Positions 1 to 8,867 of a DNA stretch of 64,000 nucleotides are shown piece after piece. Every line of letters begins with the position of its first letter. The first letter of the stretch is position 1. Both the position numbers and the translations under genes were made by a program. This stretch comes from RGIG4576 sp964613095 (GTDB taxonomy: Bacteria; Bacteroidota; Bacteroidia; Bacteroidales; Muribaculaceae): NCBI GenBank assembly GCA_964613095.1, contig CAZTFX010000001.1, positions 86,491 to 150,490 on the forward strand, written 5' to 3'. Under the pieces are notes generated by a model. That model made no database searches. It worked only from the letters and a program-made list of their open reading frames with translations, and was not told where the DNA came from.

Positions 1-38
1 ATTTTGAATATGGATCAATTAAAGAAATTATTTTAATT

Positions 39-1259
39 ATGAAATCTCGATTTTTAAATTCAATGTTATTAGTGATTTTTTGTTTTGCTAATGTTATGTG
101 TAATAAGGATGAAAGTGTGAGTGGAGTAAAACAACAAATTGATTCTTTGTTAAATGTAAATTATAGTGATGATGCACCAGGATGTGCTTTATTGATTTGT
201 AAAGGAGACAGTATAATATATCAAGGAGAAAGAGGTATTGCTGATGTAAAAACTAAAGAGAAAATTACAGGAAATACTGTATTTAATATAGCATCAATAT
301 CAAAACAATTTACTACTACAGCAATATTGAAATTGCATGAGCAAGGTCTGTTAAATATTGATGATAGTGTGACAAAATATATGCCGGAATTTAAAAGTGG
401 TATTTGGAAAAAGGTAAAAATTAAACACCTAATGAGTCAATGTTCAGGCGTTCCGGATAAAAGACCACGTGTAGATAAAAATTTTATGTTACATATTGTT
501 GATTCACAATGTCTTGAATATATGGTGGAATTAGATGAATTAAGATTTGAACCGGGTAGTAATTACGATTATAAAAATCCTACATTTCAGTTATTGGCTG
601 AAATTGTGAAGCGAGTGAGTGGGATTGAATTTGAAGAGTTTCAACACAGAAATGTATTTACGCCATCAAATATGAAAAATGTGAGATATTTTGATCCGAA
701 TATTGAAATACCATCGATGGCTCATGGATATATAAATATTTCTCAATCGGAAAAAGGTTCATTGGATAGCGATTCACAGAAAGATAAAGGCGAGTTGTCT
801 TCAGAATATATTGATAACGAAGGTAAAATGTGGATGGAATATGATTATGGAGAAGAAACATTCTTTGGTACTAAAGCTGATGGTGGTATTTATACCTCTG
901 TTAATGATTTTATGAATTGGGAAAAATCATTAATGAAAAATTTAGTTTTAAAAGAAGAAACAAAAAAACTGGCATATACTCCACATATACTTGTTTCGGG
1001 AAGTAAGTATTCCTATTATCAAAATCGACCGTACACATCTTATGGGTATGGATGGTTTATTGATGAAACGCCCAATAGAGAAATTAAAATATATCACACC
1101 GGCGATAATGGAGGTTTTCAGGCTTATGCGGCAAAATATCCGGAAAGCGGAATAAATGTGATAATGCTGGAAAATAGAAATGATTTGGATCGATGGTCAA
1201 TGCAATTACAAATAGAGAAGATTTTAATAAATGCGGGACTGTTAAAGGTTAAAAAATGA
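39..1259 (+). CDS. Beta-lactamase-family serine hydrolase (class C / D-Ala-D-Ala carboxypeptidase type), exported
   Basis: This 406-aa protein has the three motifs of the AmpC/penicillin-binding serine hydrolase fold: SISK at residues 86-89 (nucleophile Ser86, general base Lys89), YKN at 178-180 and HTG at 353-355. An N-terminal hydrophobic segment of about 20 residues ending at Cys21 suggests export, perhaps as a lipoprotein, although the Met before the Cys is not an ideal lipobox. The family includes esterases, D-aminopeptidases, carboxypeptidases and beta-lactamases, and sequence alone does not fix the substrate. The gene is followed by a strong hairpin, so it ends its own transcript; anything further upstream lies outside the window. 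Confidence 0.85.
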   Translation: MKSRFLNSMLLVIFCFANVMCNKDESVSGVKQQIDSLLNVNYSDDAPGCALLICKGDSIIYQGERGIADVKTKEKITGNTVFNIASISKQFTTTAILKLHEQGLLNIDDSVTKYMPEFKSGIWKKVKIKHLMSQCSGVPDKRPRVDKNFMLHIVDSQCLEYMVELDELRFEPGSNYDYKNPTFQLLAEIVKRVSGIEFEEFQHRNVFTPSNMKNVRYFDPNIEIPSMAHGYINISQSEKGSLDSDSQKDKGELSSEYIDNEGKMWMEYDYGEETFFGTKADGGIYTSVNDFMNWEKSLMKNLVLKEETKKLAYTPHILVSGSKYSYYQNRPYTSYGYGWFIDETPNREIKIYHTGDNGGFQAYAAKYPESGINVIMLENRNDLDRWSMQLQIEKILINAGLLKVKK

Positions 1260-1283
1260 AGTTTTTTAAAAAAATCATATTAT

Positions 1284-1317
1284 AAATCCTATTCTTTTTG
1301 TTTAAAGAATAGGATTT
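1284..1317 (+). terminator. Rho-independent terminator after the serine hydrolase
   Basis: A perfect 14-bp inverted repeat (1284-1297 with 1304-1317) has a 6-nt T-rich loop and ends in a T-run. It separates the serine hydrolase from the next operon. The loop also carries the TTTG that serves as -33 element of the next promoter. Confidence 0.8.
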
Positions 1318-1328
1318 TACTATCTTTG
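1297..1328 (+). promoter_or_regulatory. Bacteroidales-type promoter of the six-gene operon
   Basis: TTTG at 1297-1300, a 20-bp spacer and TATCTTTG at 1321-1328 match the -33/-7 consensus of the primary sigma factor of Bacteroidota. The expected start is near 1332, giving a leader of about 15 nt before the ATG at 1348. Confidence 0.65.
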
Positions 1329-1347
1329 ATAATAAAATCATAAGATT

Positions 1348-2760
1348 ATGAGAAGTGTTTTGATAACCATATTAATGTTGATAGCTGTGTTTAATCTAGT
1401 AAGTGCAAATAATCTAGATACAGCAAAAGATTTATACTTAAAAAGAGAATATGCTAAAGCACTACCTTTATTTGAAAAAGAGTATAAAAAGAAACCTAAA
1501 GATGCAGTTTTAAATCATTGGTACGGTGTTTGTTTATTTGAAACAGGAAAAATAGCTGAATCAGAAAAACATTTATTGTATGCACATTCACGTAGAGTAA
1601 TAGAAGCTCCACATTATTTGGCAAAAATCCGTTTTCTTAATTATGATTTTCAAGGGGCAATTGAAATGTTTGCTGCCTATGATGAAATATTGGAAAAATC
1701 AAACAGAAAAAGGGTAGAAGGGGCTAATGAAGAATTAAAACTTATCAAAAGAGCAAAATCAATGTTTGAACATGTTGAGAAAATTGCAATAATAGATAGT
1801 ATATTAGTTGATAAAGAGAATTTTTTTAAATCTTATAATATTTCAAGTGAATCGGGAACACTTAATTCTAAAACAATACTTCCTATAAATGTAACACAAA
1901 ATACAGTTGTTCATTGTGGACAAAGTGGAGAAAAAATGTTGTGGGCAATGCCTAAGGAAAATGATAACAAAATGTTCTTGTGTGAAACTGCGAAATTAAT
2001 TGATGGAAGTTGGGATAGACATCAATATATAGGAGAAGATTTAGGGGATGGTGGTGACGCAAATTATCCCTATTTAATGCAAGACGGCACAACTCTTTAT
2101 TATGCATCAAATGGAAAAGGCTCAATAGGTGGATATGACATATTTATGACTGTAAAGGATTCTGAAACAGGTGAATTCTTGAAACCGCAAAATATCGGAA
2201 TGCCATATAATTCCTACGCAGATGATTATATGTTGGTACTAGATGATATAACTGGCTTAGGTTGGTGGGCTACAGATAGGAATAACATACAGGGAAAAGT
2301 TACTATATATGTGTTTGTTCGAAATGATATAAGAGAGAATTATGATGAAAATGATGAAAATTTAGTTTCTTATGCTAAAATTTCAGATTATCGTTCTACA
2401 TGGCATGGAGAAGATTATTCATCAATAGTTTCAAAATTAAGAAATTTAGAAACTAATGCGATTGGGAATGATGGGGAGTTTATTTTTTGTATTAAAAAAG
2501 GTGTAATTTATACTTCTATAACTGATTTTAAATCGGATGAAGCTTTGGAAAAAATGCAAGAACTGTTATCTCTATATGAGGATATAGCAAATACTAAAAA
2601 TATTTTAAAACAAAAAAGAGAAATATATAATATAAATCCTAGTGAGAGTCGTGGAGAACTAAAATCTGAAATACTCGAACTTGAACGTAACATAGAATTA
2701 ATGCGTACAAATATTTTCAAAACAGAAAATTTAATAAGAAAAATAGAACAGAATAATTAA
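1348..2760 (+). CDS. Exported TPR protein with PD40-like (WD40-like) repeats
   Basis: The protein has 470 residues and a signal peptide (about residues 1-20). It then has tetratricopeptide-like helices (about 22-125), a middle region with PD40-type strands (about 230-290: YPYLMQDGTTLYYAS followed by GGYDIFMT), and a charged helical C-terminus (about 400-470) likely to form a coiled coil. The TPR plus PD40 arrangement is common in Bacteroidota envelope proteins of the OmpA-linked type, but no OmpA domain is present here. It is the first gene of an operon running to the U32 gene at 8841, 13 bp ahead of floA. I infer a periplasmic scaffold or assembly role; no enzyme motif is visible. Confidence 0.7.
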   Translation: MRSVLITILMLIAVFNLVSANNLDTAKDLYLKREYAKALPLFEKEYKKKPKDAVLNHWYGVCLFETGKIAESEKHLLYAHSRRVIEAPHYLAKIRFLNYDFQGAIEMFAAYDEILEKSNRKRVEGANEELKLIKRAKSMFEHVEKIAIIDSILVDKENFFKSYNISSESGTLNSKTILPINVTQNTVVHCGQSGEKMLWAMPKENDNKMFLCETAKLIDGSWDRHQYIGEDLGDGGDANYPYLMQDGTTLYYASNGKGSIGGYDIFMTVKDSETGEFLKPQNIGMPYNSYADDYMLVLDDITGLGWWATDRNNIQGKVTIYVFVRNDIRENYDENDENLVSYAKISDYRSTWHGEDYSSIVSKLRNLETNAIGNDGEFIFCIKKGVIYTSITDFKSDEALEKMQELLSLYEDIANTKNILKQKREIYNINPSESRGELKSEILELERNIELMRTNIFKTENLIRKIEQNN

Positions 2761-2773
2761 AAAAAATATAGAT

Positions 2774-3739
2774 ATGGAATTTACTTTATTTCTTATAATT
2801 GCTATTGCAATAATTGCATTAAGTGTTTTCTTCTACTACGTACCTTTTTTCTTATGGATATCGGCACGTGTATCGGGTGTAAATATTTCGTTGTTGCAAC
2901 TTTTTCTAATGCGAATAAGAAAAGTTCCGGCAAATGTAATCACGCAAGCATTAATTGAAGCTCATAAAGCCGGTTTGAGTGAAATAACCCGTGATGATTT
3001 AGAAGCTCATTATTTAGCCGGTGGGAATGTTGTAAAAGTGGTACATGCACTGGTTTCAGCCGCAAAGGCAAATATTGAATTGGGGTTCAAAATGGCAACA
3101 GCAATTGATTTGGCTGGTAGAGACGTTTTTCAAGCAGTTCAAATGTCAGTAAATCCCAAAGTAATTGATACTCCTCCTGTAACCGCTGTTGCAAAAGATG
3201 GAATACAGTTGATAGCAAAAGCTCGAGTAACAGTGAGAGCAAATATTCGACAATTGGTTGGTGGTGCCGGTGAAGATACGGTGTTGGCTCGAGTAGGTGA
3301 GGGCATTGTTTCTTCTATAGGTTCATCTGAAAGTCATAAAGAGGTTCTTGAGAATCCTGATTCAATTTCAAAAGTTGTTTTGAGAAAAGGATTGGATTCC
3401 GGGACTGCTTTTGAAATCCTGTCTATTGATATTGCTGATATAGATATAGGTAAAAATATCGGTGCTACTCTGCAAATGGATCAGGCACAAGCCGATAAGA
3501 ATATAGCACAAGCAAAAGCAGAGGAACGTCGAGCAATGGCTATTGCATTGGAACAAGAAATGAAGGCGAAGGCACAGGAAGCCAGAGCAAAAGTAATTGA
3601 AGCCGAGGCTGAAGTACCTAAAGCGATGGCTGAGGCATTTCGTTGTGGTAATTTAGGGGTTATGGATTATTATAAAATGAAGAATATCGAGGCTGATACA
3701 TCTATGAGAGAATCAATAGCAAAGCCGATAACAAAATAA
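2774..3739 (+). CDS. floA: Flotillin-like protein FloA
   Basis: This 321-aa protein (UPF0365/YqfA family) starts with a hydrophobic membrane segment (about 5-30), followed by an SPFH-like region and an Ala/Glu-rich helical stretch (about 240-290, with QAKAEERRAMAIALEQEM) typical of flotillin oligomerisation. Length and layout match bacterial FloA, which organises membrane microdomains in the species studied. It sits between the TPR/PD40 gene and cstA with 12-13 bp gaps, so it is almost certainly co-transcribed. The name rests on family resemblance across the whole length; its partners here are unknown. Confidence 0.9.
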   Translation: MEFTLFLIIAIAIIALSVFFYYVPFFLWISARVSGVNISLLQLFLMRIRKVPANVITQALIEAHKAGLSEITRDDLEAHYLAGGNVVKVVHALVSAAKANIELGFKMATAIDLAGRDVFQAVQMSVNPKVIDTPPVTAVAKDGIQLIAKARVTVRANIRQLVGGAGEDTVLARVGEGIVSSIGSSESHKEVLENPDSISKVVLRKGLDSGTAFEILSIDIADIDIGKNIGATLQMDQAQADKNIAQAKAEERRAMAIALEQEMKAKAQEARAKVIEAEAEVPKAMAEAFRCGNLGVMDYYKMKNIEADTSMRESIAKPITK

Positions 3740-3751
3740 ATTTATATTAAA

Positions 3752-5227
3752 ATGTTTTCTTTTTTTATTGCATTAGCAATTTTGGTTGGAGGCTATTTTA
3801 TTTATGGAGCCTTCGTTGAAAAAATATTAGATATAGATGAGAGCAGGAAAACTCCTGCTTTCACTATGCAGGATGGAGTTGATTATATACCAATGCCGAC
3901 ATGGAAAGTTTTTCTTATACAATTTCTGAATATTGCCGGGTTAGGTCCTATTTTCGGAGCTATAATGGGAGTCATGTATGGACCATCCGCTTTTGTATGG
4001 ATTGCTGTTGGTACTATATTTGGAGGGGCTGTCCATGATTATACTTCAGGAATGTTATCTTTAAAGAAAAATGGTGCTTCCTTACCTGAAGTTGTAGGTG
4101 ATGAATTGGGTAATGGCATAAAGCAGATTATGCGTGGTTTTGCCCTTATTTTGATGGTCTTGGTTGGTGCAGTATTTGTAATAAATCCGGCAGAGTTGAT
4201 TGCAGGTATGACTCCGGAAACTTTAGATACGCAGTTTTGGATTGTAATTATTTTTATTTATTATATATTGGCAACTTTATTGCCCATTGATAAATTGATA
4301 GGAAACTTATATCCTGTTTTTGGATTTGCTTTGCTTTTCATGGCAGTTGGTATATTTGTGATATTATTAGGTCATTTGGATTATGTGCCGGAGTTTACTG
4401 AAGGATTCCAGAACCGATATCCAAATGCAGAAAGTCATCCGATATTTCCAATGATGTTTGTTTCTATAGCATGTGGCGCAATTTCCGGATTCCATGCTAC
4501 TCAGTCGCCATTGATGGCTCGATGTATAAAAAATGAACGACTTGGTAGACGAGTGTTTTATGGAGCAATGGTAGTGGAAGGTATAGTGGCATTGATTTGG
4601 GCTGCTGCAGCTATTGCTTTTTTCAAAGGTAATTTTACCGATTTAGCTACATATTTAGGTGAAAACAGTACGGCTCCGTTGGTAAATGAAATATCAATTA
4701 CATGGTTGGGGCAGTTTGGTGGTTTATTGGCAATATTAGGGGTAATAGCTGCACCTATAACATCAGGAGATACTGCATTAAGAACAGCAAGATTAATAAC
4801 AGCGGATTTCTTGAAATTCAAGCAGGATACAATATGGAGACGACTAATAATTTCAGTTCCAATATTTATTGCTTCTTATTTGATAATGCAAATTAATTTT
4901 CAGGTATTATGGAGATATTTTGGATGGTGCAATCAAGCATTATCGGTATTTACACTATGGGCTGTGACAATGTATTTAGCTCGTAAAAAGAAATTATATA
5001 TGATAACATTGATACCGGCATTGTTTATGACAATGGTATGTACCACATATATCATATATGCTCCGGAAGGTTTTACATTTGATAATTTATTGACTGATTT
5101 TATCGTAAAAAAATATACTGATTTGAATCCGATTTCAGTGAATTATTTTATTTGCATAGGAATTTCTGCAATTGTGAGTATTATATTTTACACGATATTT
5201 TATAAAAAGATATTAAAACGTTCGTAG
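3752..5227 (+). CDS. cstA: Carbon starvation protein CstA-family transporter (short form)
   Basis: This is a polytopic membrane protein of 491 residues with about 12-13 hydrophobic segments and the CstA hallmarks GAIMGVMYGPSAFVWIAVG, FGGAVHDY and AISGFHATQSPLMARC. CstA proteins import peptides or pyruvate in enterobacteria. This form lacks about 200 residues relative to the roughly 700-aa E. coli protein and resembles the shorter family members. It lies 12 bp after floA and 6 bp before the PHP gene. The substrate in Bacteroidota is not established; uptake of peptides or pyruvate under starvation is a family inference. Confidence 0.88.
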   Translation: MFSFFIALAILVGGYFIYGAFVEKILDIDESRKTPAFTMQDGVDYIPMPTWKVFLIQFLNIAGLGPIFGAIMGVMYGPSAFVWIAVGTIFGGAVHDYTSGMLSLKKNGASLPEVVGDELGNGIKQIMRGFALILMVLVGAVFVINPAELIAGMTPETLDTQFWIVIIFIYYILATLLPIDKLIGNLYPVFGFALLFMAVGIFVILLGHLDYVPEFTEGFQNRYPNAESHPIFPMMFVSIACGAISGFHATQSPLMARCIKNERLGRRVFYGAMVVEGIVALIWAAAAIAFFKGNFTDLATYLGENSTAPLVNEISITWLGQFGGLLAILGVIAAPITSGDTALRTARLITADFLKFKQDTIWRRLIISVPIFIASYLIMQINFQVLWRYFGWCNQALSVFTLWAVTMYLARKKKLYMITLIPALFMTMVCTTYIIYAPEGFTFDNLLTDFIVKKYTDLNPISVNYFICIGISAIVSIIFYTIFYKKILKRS

Positions 5228-5233
5228 TTTAGG

Positions 5234-6046
5234 ATGATTGATTTTAATAACATAATAAATAAAACAAAATTATATAATTTTCATTCGCACACACAATTCT
5301 GTGATGGTCGTGAAAAAATGGAATCTTTCGTGAAAGAGGCGATACAATTAGGTTTTACTGATATTGGTTTTTCACCTCATTCACCCATTCCGTATGATTC
5401 ACCTTGTAATATGAAAAAAGAGGATGTTCCATTATATCTTTTAGAAATACAAGAGTTGAAATTAAAATATGGAGGGAAAATCAATATCTATGCTTCAATG
5501 GAAATTGACTATCTTGATGATTGGGGACCATCTTGTTCCTATTTTTCTAGTATTCCGTTAGATTATAAAATAGGTTCTATTCATTTTATTAAATCTTTTT
5601 TGAATGGGAAAGAGTTTATAGATGTAGATGGATCGTATGAAAATTTTAAACAGAAAATGATTATTCATTTCAATAATGATATAAAAGGTGTTGTAGAGAG
5701 TTTCTATAATCAAACATTGAATATGATAGATGCCGGTGGTTTTGATATAATAGGTCATTTTGATAAAATTGCATTTAATGCAAATGAATATCAAAACGGA
5801 ATTGAAACAGAATCTTGGTATCAAATATTGATAAATAGAGTTGTAGATGCAATTATGGATAAAAAATACATTATTGAAATAAATACTAAAGCATTTAAGC
5901 AAAATAATCGTTTTTTTCCAAATGAAAGATATTTTCAATTATTGAGAAAATACAATGCACCGATATTAGTGAACTCGGATGTCCATTTTCCTGAACTGAT
6001 AAATTCAGGAAGAATGGAAGCATTTAATTTATTGAGATGTGATTAA
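5234..6046 (+). CDS. PHP-domain phosphatase, histidinol-phosphatase (HisJ/HisK) type
   Basis: The 270-aa protein has the PHP metal-binding motifs in order: HSH at residues 17-19 in FHSHTQFCDG, SPHSP, the MEIDY strand, IGSIHF, GHFDKI and a terminal NSDVH. These ligands build the trinuclear site of polymerase-and-histidinol-phosphatase enzymes, and the size fits HisJ-type histidinol-phosphate phosphatase (EC 3.1.3.15). No other histidine-biosynthesis gene lies in this window, so another phosphoester substrate is possible. It is part of the floA-cstA-metA operon, 6 bp after cstA and 19 bp before metA. Confidence 0.78.
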   Translation: MIDFNNIINKTKLYNFHSHTQFCDGREKMESFVKEAIQLGFTDIGFSPHSPIPYDSPCNMKKEDVPLYLLEIQELKLKYGGKINIYASMEIDYLDDWGPSCSYFSSIPLDYKIGSIHFIKSFLNGKEFIDVDGSYENFKQKMIIHFNNDIKGVVESFYNQTLNMIDAGGFDIIGHFDKIAFNANEYQNGIETESWYQILINRVVDAIMDKKYIIEINTKAFKQNNRFFPNERYFQLLRKYNAPILVNSDVHFPELINSGRMEAFNLLRCD

Positions 6047-6065
6047 TATATAAAAAATAAAAATA

Positions 6066-6983
6066 ATGCCAGTAAGAGTACCAACATCATTACCTGCGGT
6101 AGAGTCTCTAAAAAATGAGAATATATTTGTAATAGATGAACAAAGGGCATCCAGTCAAGATATACGTCCGTTGAAAATAGCTGTCTTAAATCTTATGCCA
6201 CTTAAGATTATGACCGAAACTGATATATTGAGATTATTGTCAAATACACCGTTGCAAATAGAGCTTGATTTGATTGAAGTTGATGGTCATGAAAGTAAGA
6301 ATACGCCACGTGAACATCTTGATACATTCTATAAAAAGTTTGAAGATGTGAAGAGTTGTAAATATGATGGATTTATAATAACAGGAGCACCGGTAGAAAA
6401 GCTGGATTTTGAAGATGTAGATTATTGGGGACAGCTTGAAGAAATCTTTGCATGGGCAAGAACTCATGTCACTTCTACACTATATATATGTTGGGCTGCT
6501 TTGGCTGGATTGTATTATCGTTATGGTATAAAAAAACATATTCTATCATCTAAATTATCGGGGGTATTCGAACATAAAATAGATAATTTGCAAAATCCTA
6601 TTTTTAGGGGATTCGATGATGTGTTTTATGCACCACATAGTCGTCATAGTACAGTAAAGAAAGAAGATATTTTGAAACATGAAGAGTTGGAAGTAATTTC
6701 AGAAGGAGACGAATGTGGTGTTTATATTGTGATGGGACGAAAGGGGCGTGAATTTTATATTTTGGGTCACCCGGAGTATTCTCCGGGTACTCTTGATTTT
6801 GAGTATCATAGAGATTTAAAATTAGGATTGAATCCTCATATCCCGGATAATTATTATATAGATAATAATCCTGATAAGGGATTGATTGTGCGTTGGCGTT
6901 CACATGCCAATTTGTTATATTCCAATTGGCTGAATTATTTTGTTTATCAAGAAACTCCATATGATATTAGAAATATAAAATAG
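6066..6983 (+). CDS. metA: Homoserine O-acyltransferase MetA, predicted acetyl-CoA specific
   Basis: This 305-aa protein catalyses O-acylation of L-homoserine, the first committed step of methionine synthesis. The catalytic Cys142 (YICWAALAG) and the His235/Glu237 pair (GHPEY) fall at the canonical numbers. Residue 111 is Glu (GAPVE), where E. coli MetA has Gly. In this family Glu111 has been linked to acetyl-CoA use and Gly111 to succinyl-CoA, so the product is predicted to be O-acetylhomoserine despite the usual 'succinyltransferase' label. It is co-transcribed with the PHP gene upstream and a U32 gene 7 bp downstream; no other methionine gene is near. Confidence 0.93.
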   Translation: MPVRVPTSLPAVESLKNENIFVIDEQRASSQDIRPLKIAVLNLMPLKIMTETDILRLLSNTPLQIELDLIEVDGHESKNTPREHLDTFYKKFEDVKSCKYDGFIITGAPVEKLDFEDVDYWGQLEEIFAWARTHVTSTLYICWAALAGLYYRYGIKKHILSSKLSGVFEHKIDNLQNPIFRGFDDVFYAPHSRHSTVKKEDILKHEELEVISEGDECGVYIVMGRKGREFYILGHPEYSPGTLDFEYHRDLKLGLNPHIPDNYYIDNNPDKGLIVRWRSHANLLYSNWLNYFVYQETPYDIRNIK

Positions 6984-6990
6984 TTGTCAT

Positions 6991-8841
6991 TTGAAAAAAA
7001 CTGAAAAAATAAAATTAGAGTTACTGGCTCCTGCAAAAAATGCAATTATAGCAAAAGAAGCCATAAAACATGGTGCTGATGCCGTATATATGGGTGCAAC
7101 GAAGTACGGAGCAAGAGCCTCAGCGGGAAATTCGATTGAAGATATTAAATCAGTTGTCGATTTTGCTCATAAATTTAATGTAAAATTATATGTAACTATC
7201 AATACTATAATTTATGAATCGGAGCTAGAAGATGTTGAGTCACAGATAAGACAATTATATAATATTGGGGTTGATGCACTCATTATTCAGGATATGGGTA
7301 TATTAAGAATGAATATTCCCCCAATAGCTTTACACGCGAGTACACAATGTGATTTAAGGACACCTGAAAAAGCTGAGTTCTTGGAAAAAGTTGGTTTTTC
7401 TCAATTAGTGATGGCTCGGGAGCTATCGTTGACAGAGATAAAATCTATAAAGGAACGGGTAGATGTAACCCTCGAAGCTTTTGTGCATGGAGCTTTGTGT
7501 GTAAGTTATAGTGGTAGATGTGGGCTTAGTTATGCTTGTACGGGAAGAAGTGCAAATAGGGGTGAGTGTGCTCAAATGTGTCGTTTGCCCTATAATTTAA
7601 TTGATGATACCGGTAATGTTATTTCAGCCAATAAACATTTGTTGTCATTAAAAGATTTGAATCAAAGTTCTAATTTATATGATTTGATAAATGCAGGAGT
7701 TTCATCTTTTAAGATAGAGGGGAGACTGAAGGATATTGATTATGTAAAAAATATAGTTGCTTTTTATCGAAAGGAACTTGATAAAATAATTAATGAAAAT
7801 CCCGAAAAATATGAACGTAGTTCAATAGGAACAAGCTCTATAACGTTTACACCTCAATTAGATAAAGTTTTTAATAGAACATACACACAATATTTTCTTA
7901 AGACGAGAAATTTACGAAATGGCACAAAGATAGCTTCTTTAAATACACCAAAATCACAAGGTGAATATATTGGAACACTTTTGTCTGTAAGTAATGGTAA
8001 ACAACTGTTAATTGATACAAAAAAAGAACTAACAAATGGTGATGGATTAAGTTTTTTTAATAAAAAAGGTGAATATTCCGGCTTTAGAATAAATAAAGTT
8101 CTGGGGAAATATGTTTACGTGACTCAATCGGTAAAAATAGAGAAAGGTACAAAATTATATAGAACTTTTGATAAACGATTTAATGATTTAATTTCTACCG
8201 ACACAGCCCAACGTTTTATTTATGTAGATTTTGTATTATCTGTAAAAAATAATCATTTGTTATTGGAAGCAACTGATGAGAGAGGAAATAATATAGCGGT
8301 GTCTTATTGGTCGGATGTGGCTTTTGAAAAAGCAAAGAACAATCAGCAGATTAAACAAGAAGATATACTTGGGAAATTAGGAAATACGATTTATTCTCTT
8401 CGAGATGTTCAAGTTGCAGGTGATTATTTTATTCCTAATTCAATTCTAACTGAATTAAGGAGATTTGCTATAGAAAAATTGGATAAGGCTCAACTGATAA
8501 ATTATAAATATAATTATAGAAAACCGGAGAATTTGGAAATTAAGTATTTAAAAGATGAGCTAAATTATGCAGATAATGTTTCCAATAGTTTGAGTTCTAA
8601 ATTCTATAAAGAGCATGGTGTAAAAAATATACAAGTTGCATTGGAAACGCATACTTTGGATAAAATTGATACAGAGGTTCTAATGCATACAAGATATTGT
8701 ATATTACGTGAATTAGGATATTGTAGAAAAGAAAAAAAAACTGCATTATCACATAAATTATATCTTGTGAATGAACGTACAAAATTGCTCTTGGAAACAG
8801 ATTGTGCTAATTGTGAAATGCATATAAGTAAGATTAAATAA
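6991..8841 (+). CDS. U32-family protein (collagenase-like 'peptidase' / RNA-hydroxylation type), TTG start
   Basis: The 616-aa protein begins with the U32 signature LELLAPAKN and carries the conserved cysteine cluster CVSYSGRCGLSYACTGR followed by GECAQMCRLPY (about residues 169-200). U32 proteins were first described as collagenases, but several (RlhA, TrhP, UbiU/V) act in RNA hydroxylation or O2-independent hydroxylation and hold Fe-S clusters, so the peptidase label is doubtful. The long C-terminal part (about 320-616) matches the larger YhbU-like members. Translation most likely begins at TTG (6991): it is 7 bp after metA, leaves only eight residues before the family's LELLAPAK start, and no ATG fits. 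It is the last gene of the operon. Confidence 0.82.
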   Translation: MKKTEKIKLELLAPAKNAIIAKEAIKHGADAVYMGATKYGARASAGNSIEDIKSVVDFAHKFNVKLYVTINTIIYESELEDVESQIRQLYNIGVDALIIQDMGILRMNIPPIALHASTQCDLRTPEKAEFLEKVGFSQLVMARELSLTEIKSIKERVDVTLEAFVHGALCVSYSGRCGLSYACTGRSANRGECAQMCRLPYNLIDDTGNVISANKHLLSLKDLNQSSNLYDLINAGVSSFKIEGRLKDIDYVKNIVAFYRKELDKIINENPEKYERSSIGTSSITFTPQLDKVFNRTYTQYFLKTRNLRNGTKIASLNTPKSQGEYIGTLLSVSNGKQLLIDTKKELTNGDGLSFFNKKGEYSGFRINKVLGKYVYVTQSVKIEKGTKLYRTFDKRFNDLISTDTAQRFIYVDFVLSVKNNHLLLEATDERGNNIAVSYWSDVAFEKAKNNQQIKQEDILGKLGNTIYSLRDVQVAGDYFIPNSILTELRRFAIEKLDKAQLINYKYNYRKPENLEIKYLKDELNYADNVSNSLSSKFYKEHGVKNIQVALETHTLDKIDTEVLMHTRYCILRELGYCRKEKKTALSHKLYLVNERTKLLLETDCANCEMHISKIK

Positions 8842-8862
8842 GGCTTCAAAATGAAGCCTTAT
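8838..8862 (+). terminator. Bidirectional terminator between the U32 and nitrilase genes
   Basis: A perfect 11-bp stem (8838-8848 with 8852-8862) with a 3-nt loop overlaps the U32 stop codon. It lies between convergent genes, with the nitrilase gene ending at 8868 on the other strand, so it can serve both. Confidence 0.7.
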
Positions 8863-8867
8863 TTATA

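Noticed and set aside
5558..5938. 126-aa minus-strand ORF in the PHP gene
   Set aside because: Ile/Phe-rich shadow frame of an AT-rich gene, with no start context.
6604..6960. 118-aa minus-strand ORF in metA
   Set aside because: Antisense to a complete enzyme gene with correct catalytic residues; no motif of its own.
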